Source of the DNA: an uncultured Eubacteriales bacterium
GTDB lineage: Bacteria; Bacillota; Clostridia; Christensenellales; QALW01
DNA length: 18,001 nucleotides
Direction of reading: 5' to 3'
Assembly: GCA_900552055.1 (NCBI GenBank)
Contig: URYI01000025.1
Coordinates: 1 to 18,001 of the forward strand
Positions 13,887 to 18,001 of the stretch are shown in pieces (position 1 is the stretch's first letter; each line of letters starts with the position of its first letter). The notes under the pieces were generated by a model that did no database searches, was not told the origin of the DNA, and saw nothing but the letters and a program-made list of their open reading frames with translations. The translations under genes were made by a program, and so were the position numbers.

Positions 13887-16502
13887 ATGAGCAGAATTAA
13901 AGAGTATGACATTGTGGACAGCGTGGAAAAGCTGGAAGCGGCTCTTGCAAAGGTACGCGAGGCGCAGAAAAAGTTCGCCCTGTATACTCAGGAGCAGGTA
14001 GACGCCATTTTCCTGGCCGCCGCTTCGGCTGCCAATAAGCAGCGCATTCCTCTTGCCAAAATGGCGGTAGAGGAAACAGGCATGGGCGTAGTTGAAGATA
14101 AGGTTATAAAGAACCACTATGCCGCCGAATACATTTACAACGCCTATAAGAATACCAAAACCTGCGGCGTTATAGAAGAGGATAAGGCTTACGGAATCAA
14201 AAAAATAGCCGAACCCATCGGCGTTATCGCGGCTGTTATTCCTACTACCAATCCCACTTCTACGGCCATTTTCAAGACCCTTTTAGCGCTTAAGACCCGC
14301 AACGGCATTATCATAAGCCCCCATCCGCGCGCCAAGAAAAGCACTATTGAGGCTGCCAAGGTGGTCCTGGAGGCAGCCGTGGCTGCGGGCGCGCCTGAAG
14401 ATATCATTTCCTGGATAGACATTCCTTCTCTTGAATTAACCAACCTTGTTATGAAGGAAGCGGATATTATCCTGGCCACCGGCGGCCCCGGCATGGTTAA
14501 GGCCGCGTATTCCTCCGGCAAGCCTGCTGTAGGCGTGGGCGCCGGCAATACCCCCGCCATAATAGACGAGTCGGCCGATCTGCTCTTAGCCGTCAATTCC
14601 ATTATACATTCCAAGACATTTGATAACGGCATGATTTGCGCATCCGAGCAGTCGGTTATAGTTTTGGAACCCGTTTATGCCAAAGTAAAGGAAGAATTTA
14701 AAAAGCGCGGCTGCTATTTCCTTAATAAAGAGGAAACTGAAAAAGTCCGCAAGACCATTATAATAAACGGCGCGCTTAACGCCAAGATAGTGGGTCAGCC
14801 AGCGGCCAAAATAGCGGCTCTGGCAGGCGTAGAAGTTGCTCCCGAAACTAAAATCCTCATTGGCGAAGTAACCAGCGTGGAATTAAGCGAAGAATTTGCC
14901 CATGAAAAGCTGTCTCCCGTGCTGGCTATGTATAAGGCCAAGAATTTTGACGACGCTCTGGATAAGGCCGACCAGCTTATAGCCGACGGCGGCTACGGCC
15001 ATACTTCCTCTGTTTATCTGGATGTTGTTACTCAGCAGGAAAAGCTTAACAAATTCTCTGAGCGCATGAAGACCTGCCGTATATTAGTAAATACTCCCTC
15101 TTCGCAGGGCGGCATAGGCGACCTTTACAATTTCAAGCTTGCTCCTTCCTTAACGCTGGGCTGCGGCTCCTGGGGCGGCAACTCGGTATCTGAAAACGTT
15201 GGAGTTAAGCACCTGCTCAATATTAAAACCGTAGCCGAGAGGAGAGAGAATATGCTTTGGTTCAGAACGCCCGGAAAGGTGTATATAAAGAAGGGCTGCC
15301 TGCCCGTTGCCCTGGATGAACTTAAAACTGTAATGGGCAAGAAAAAAGCGTTTATAGTTACAGATACCTTCCTCTATCAGAACGGCTATACCAAGCCTAT
15401 CACCGATAAGCTGGACGAAATGGGAATAACCCATACTACTTTCTACGACGTTGCCCCCGACCCGACTCTGGCCTGTGCTAAAGAGGGCGCTAAGGCTATG
15501 GCTTCTTTCCAGCCCGACTGCATTATAGCTCTGGGCGGCGGTTCGGCTATGGACGCCGGCAAGATAATGTGGGTGCTTTACGAGCATCCCGAAGCGGACT
15601 TCATGGATATGGCCATGCGCTTTGTGGATATCCGCAAGCGTGTATATACCTTCCCCAAAATGGGCGAAAAGGCATATTTCATAGCCATCCCCACATCGGC
15701 TGGTACGGGCAGCGAGGTTACTCCCTTTGCAGTTATAACTGATGAGAAATCAGGCGTAAAATATCCTCTGGCCGATTACGAGCTGCTTCCCAACATGGCT
15801 ATAATAGACGCTGATCTGCATATGTCCGCTCCTAAAGGACTTACAGCCGCTTCAGGTATAGACGCAGTTACCCATGCGCTTGAAGCTTATGCTTCCATGA
15901 TGGCCACAGATTATACCGACGGTCTGGCCTTAAGAGCTTTAAAGGTAATATTTGAATATCTGCCCCGTGCTTATGATAATGGTACCAACGACCCCGTTGC
16001 GCGCGAAAAGATGGCTAACGCGGCTACTATGGCCGGTATGGCTTTTGCTAACGCTTTCCTGGGCGTCTGCCACTCCATGGCGCATAAACTGGGCGCCTTC
16101 CATCATCTGCCCCACGGCGTTGCCAACGCTCTTATGATAGACGAGGTGCTGCGCTTTAACGCCTCTGAAACTCCTGTGAAGATGGGTACATTCCCGCAGT
16201 ATGACCATCCGCACACTCTGGCCCGCTATGCCGAGGTAGCCGATTATCTCGGAATTAAAGGCAAGAATGATGCGGAGAAATTTGAGAATTTCATAGCCGC
16301 CCTGGATGAGCTTAAGGAGAAAGTGGGCATAAAGAAGACAATTAAGGATTACGGTATTGACGAAAAAGACTTCCTGGAGAGATTGGACGACATGGTAGAG
16401 CAGGCCTTTGACGACCAGTGCACCGGTGCCAATCCGCGCTATCCGCTTATGAGCGAAATAAAGCAAATGTATCTTAATGCCTATTATGGCAAAAGAGAAT
16501 AA
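13887..16502 (+). CDS. adhE: Bifunctional acetaldehyde-CoA/alcohol dehydrogenase AdhE
   Basis: It reduces acetyl-CoA to acetaldehyde and then ethanol, using two NADH, and assembles as cytoplasmic spirosomes. The 871 aa are full length. The N-terminal aldehyde dehydrogenase has the catalytic Cys251 in NGMICASEQ, with GAGNTPAIID before it. A linker near 440-455 leads to the iron-dependent alcohol dehydrogenase, with GGGSAMDAGK for NAD and Fe2+ ligands in IIDADL, DAVTHALEAY, CHSMAHKLGAFHHLPHG. No key residue is missing. The ATG at 13887 has AAAGGAG upstream. The gene sits directly behind rex, which typically regulates it, and 15 bases before a phosphotransferase gene. Codon use favours ATA and GGC as in hppA, indicating a native gene. 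Confidence 0.97.
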   Translation: MSRIKEYDIVDSVEKLEAALAKVREAQKKFALYTQEQVDAIFLAAASAANKQRIPLAKMAVEETGMGVVEDKVIKNHYAAEYIYNAYKNTKTCGVIEEDKAYGIKKIAEPIGVIAAVIPTTNPTSTAIFKTLLALKTRNGIIISPHPRAKKSTIEAAKVVLEAAVAAGAPEDIISWIDIPSLELTNLVMKEADIILATGGPGMVKAAYSSGKPAVGVGAGNTPAIIDESADLLLAVNSIIHSKTFDNGMICASEQSVIVLEPVYAKVKEEFKKRGCYFLNKEETEKVRKTIIINGALNAKIVGQPAAKIAALAGVEVAPETKILIGEVTSVELSEEFAHEKLSPVLAMYKAKNFDDALDKADQLIADGGYGHTSSVYLDVVTQQEKLNKFSERMKTCRILVNTPSSQGGIGDLYNFKLAPSLTLGCGSWGGNSVSENVGVKHLLNIKTVAERRENMLWFRTPGKVYIKKGCLPVALDELKTVMGKKKAFIVTDTFLYQNGYTKPITDKLDEMGITHTTFYDVAPDPTLACAKEGAKAMASFQPDCIIALGGGSAMDAGKIMWVLYEHPEADFMDMAMRFVDIRKRVYTFPKMGEKAYFIAIPTSAGTGSEVTPFAVITDEKSGVKYPLADYELLPNMAIIDADLHMSAPKGLTAASGIDAVTHALEAYASMMATDYTDGLALRALKVIFEYLPRAYDNGTNDPVAREKMANAATMAGMAFANAFLGVCHSMAHKLGAFHHLPHGVANALMIDEVLRFNASETPVKMGTFPQYDHPHTLARYAEVADYLGIKGKNDAEKFENFIAALDELKEKVGIKKTIKDYGIDEKDFLERLDDMVEQAFDDQCTGANPRYPLMSEIKQMYLNAYYGKRE

Positions 16503-16517
16503 AAGGAGGAAGGCATA

Positions 16518-17267
16518 ATGAAATTTGACAACCCTATCGCAGTCCGGGCAACCAAGACGGTCTACAGAGACGGAGATTTGGCTATCAAGCTGTTTAACGA
16601 AGGCTATTCCAAATCGGATATACTCAACGAGGCGCTTAATCAAGCGCGCGTTGAGGAGACCGGCCTGTTAGTACCCAAGGTGCTGGAGGTAGGCATTTTT
16701 GACGGCCGCTGGGCTATTGTGAGCGAATTTGTAGAGGGCAAAACTATGGCGCAGCTTATGACTGAGCAGCCCGAAAAGAAGGAGGAGCTTATGAGCCGGT
16801 TCGTGGATATTCAGCTTTCCATCCACGCCCGCCGCGCCCCGCTGCTTAATAAGCTCAAGGACAAGATGGAACGCAAGATAGACGAGACCTCTTTAGACGC
16901 GACCACCCGCTATGAGCTGCACACCCGTCTTGAATCCATGCCTAAGCACAAAAAGGTTTGCCACGGTGATTATAACCCGTCCAATGTTATAATAACCGAG
17001 AGCGGCGACGCTTATATAATTGACTGGTCACACGCGACACAGGGCAACGCCTCGGCGGATGCGGCCCGCACATATTTGCTGTTCTGGCTTGCCGGGGATG
17101 TAGACAGCGCTCATTTGTACATGGATCTTTTCTGCCGCAAGAGCGATACCGCTAAACAGTATGTGGAAAAATGGCTGCCTATCGTGGCCGCTTCCCAGTC
17201 TGTTAAAGGTAAACCGGAAGAAAGAGAACTGCTCATGCATTGGGTGGACGTTGTGGACTACGAATAG
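16518..17267 (+). CDS. APH/choline-kinase-fold phosphotransferase, substrate unknown
   Basis: 249 aa of the protein-kinase-like aminoglycoside phosphotransferase fold. The N-lobe has AIKLF with the ATP-binding Lys24 and a probable paired Glu near 38. A hinge follows (WAIVSEFVEGKTM). The catalytic loop is CHGDYNPSN (His149, Asp151, Asn156) and the metal-binding Asp169 is in IIDWSHA. All catalytic residues are present, so it should be an active kinase. The family phosphorylates many small molecules, so antibiotic resistance should not be assumed. The ATG has AAGGAGG eight bases upstream and lies 15 bases after adhE, making it the third gene of the rex operon. The metabolic link to adhE is unknown. 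Confidence 0.88.
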   Translation: MKFDNPIAVRATKTVYRDGDLAIKLFNEGYSKSDILNEALNQARVEETGLLVPKVLEVGIFDGRWAIVSEFVEGKTMAQLMTEQPEKKEELMSRFVDIQLSIHARRAPLLNKLKDKMERKIDETSLDATTRYELHTRLESMPKHKKVCHGDYNPSNVIITESGDAYIIDWSHATQGNASADAARTYLLFWLAGDVDSAHLYMDLFCRKSDTAKQYVEKWLPIVAASQSVKGKPEERELLMHWVDVVDYE

Positions 17268-17353
17268 AATACAGCGGGCTTAAAAGGCTTCCCTGAGAAC
17301 AGGGACTCTTCAGCTCGCTGACAGGTTGACAAATTCAGGATTTCTCTATACAG

Positions 17354-17414
17354 AAAAACAGCTTGGGCGTTTTGAGCTTTAATACGGCTCAAAACGCCCA
17401 AGCTGTTTTTTTCT
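17354..17414 (+). terminator. Terminator of the rex-adhE-phosphotransferase operon
   Basis: The right arm, beginning GCTCAAAACGCCCAAGCTGT, mirrors the left arm perfectly over at least 23 pairs, with a nine-base loop (TTTAATACG) and T residues following. A smaller TCCCTG-AGAA-CAGGGA hairpin occurs at about 17290-17306. The long arm is flanked by A residues on the left, so it can work in both directions. Confidence 0.9.
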
Positions 17415-18001
17415 GTCTTGGGGCAGTTGAGCAAATAAAATAAGCGCCTGCCCGCAAGGGGGAGAGGAAAAGAAGCTATACGATAATATTTAGCGGTTGC
17501 AATAGAGGATTTTAGGCCTGTTGCTGTAAAATAAAAGCAACATGTATGGATAAACGAATGGTATGGGGCATACTAAACGGGCGTGTGAATATCAAGCGGC
17601 GTTAATATCGTAGAATCATAGGCAGGGAGTACTCAAAAAGGCATGCATAAGATAAAACACTATGCGAGTACAAAGGAGCAAGGGCGTCAATTACGTCCAG
17701 TTAAGCAATACGCCGGTGAGCATGCCGCGGGAAGAAAGTGTGTGCAAACTGTATGGTATATTTTACGGAAAAAACGCTTTAATTTATTTGACCAGCATGC
17801 AAAGTTACAGTAGAAATGCGGGGACAGACGCTTCTGTTCGGCGGCTATGTTTCAGGGATGAGATTCAACGGGCCGCAATTCGGTGCCGTGACGGGGCAAG
17901 GTGAGATATCGTTCGGGACATGCCAGCCTAAATTGACAAGGGGATACACGCCTCCAACGGCCTGATTCCGGCATTTTCTGCGTCGTCGTCAATGGGTGTA
18001 C
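17415..18001. other. Terminal intergenic region without a supported gene
   Basis: The last 590 bases show only short coding-like frames. An 80-codon plus-strand frame at 17662-17904 and a 45-codon frame starting near 17817 (reading in part LLFGGYVSGMRFNGPQFGAV) both lack ribosome sites. A short repeat GTATG-GGG-CATAC lies at 17561-17573. A weak GTTGCT/AGCAAC hairpin lies at about 17520-17541. Possibly decayed sequence or the promoter side of a gene beyond the window. Confidence 0.4.

Noticed and set aside
15939..16643. 234-codon minus-strand frame opposite adhE
   Set aside because: Antisense shadow spanning the adhE-kinase junction; both plus-strand genes have intact catalytic motifs.
16518..17267. 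Antibiotic-resistance aminoglycoside phosphotransferase
   Set aside because: The fold is shared by many metabolic kinases, and the operon context is fermentation, not resistance.
17662..17904. 80-codon plus-strand frame near the right end
   Set aside because: No ribosome site and no recognisable family.
1..18001. CRISPR arrays, tRNA or rRNA genes
   Set aside because: No regularly spaced repeats and no tRNA or rRNA signatures seen on either strand.

Overview
The window suggests a Gram-positive anaerobe of the Clostridia (gut Firmicutes). The grounds are a CIRCE-controlled small heat-shock gene, a Rex-adhE fermentation locus, a K+-dependent membrane pyrophosphatase, the NifU-like/GGGtGRT gene pair, strong AGGAGG ribosome sites, and a fragment of a clostridial-type integrative conjugative element (ICE). 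GC is intermediate, and the core genes (hppA, adhE) visibly favour ATA for Ile. I cannot name genus or species.

Left part (1-6600), all on the minus strand. An hsp20 gene has a CIRCE operator lying over its -35 box and a perfect 20-bp terminator stem. Upstream of it is a scarred accessory region. Two chromosomal genes, an alpha/beta-hydrolase (772-1386) lacking its 5' part and a lipoprotein flavodoxin (3055-3534) lacking its 3' part, flank about 1.7 kb of ICE-type cargo: a tandem ribbon-helix-helix-like protein with an acidic tail, a 46-aa relative, a DUF4314-like protein and a 120-aa unknown. The flavodoxin is preceded by a hexapeptide O-acetyltransferase and an iron-sulfur-type flavin reductase. 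A LysR regulator follows further upstream, with a small proline-rich ORF behind an RBS-sequestering hairpin. Together these look like a LysR-controlled flavin/redox operon that was damaged by mobile DNA.

Middle (6600-9425). After about 600 bases of low-information sequence come two tightly linked minus-strand genes: a NifU/IscU-like Fe-S scaffold and a GGGtGRT protein of unknown function. They have their own promoter and terminator. They diverge from hppA, which has a strong promoter and a leader of about 240 nt.

Right part (9426-17410), plus strand. hppA ends in a terminator. A short LysR-type regulator follows, then rex, adhE and an APH-fold phosphotransferase packed as one operon closed by a very long perfect hairpin. 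Rex senses NADH/NAD+ and typically controls adhE, so this block links redox state to ethanol formation. The pyrophosphatase would conserve energy as an ion gradient. The last 590 bases hold no gene I can support.

The best candidate for an undescribed system is the NifU-like/GGGtGRT pair. The next most interesting items are the recurring Gly-Met-x-Met C-termini and triple RHH-like modules in the ICE scar, and the kinase-like gene tied to rex-adhE.
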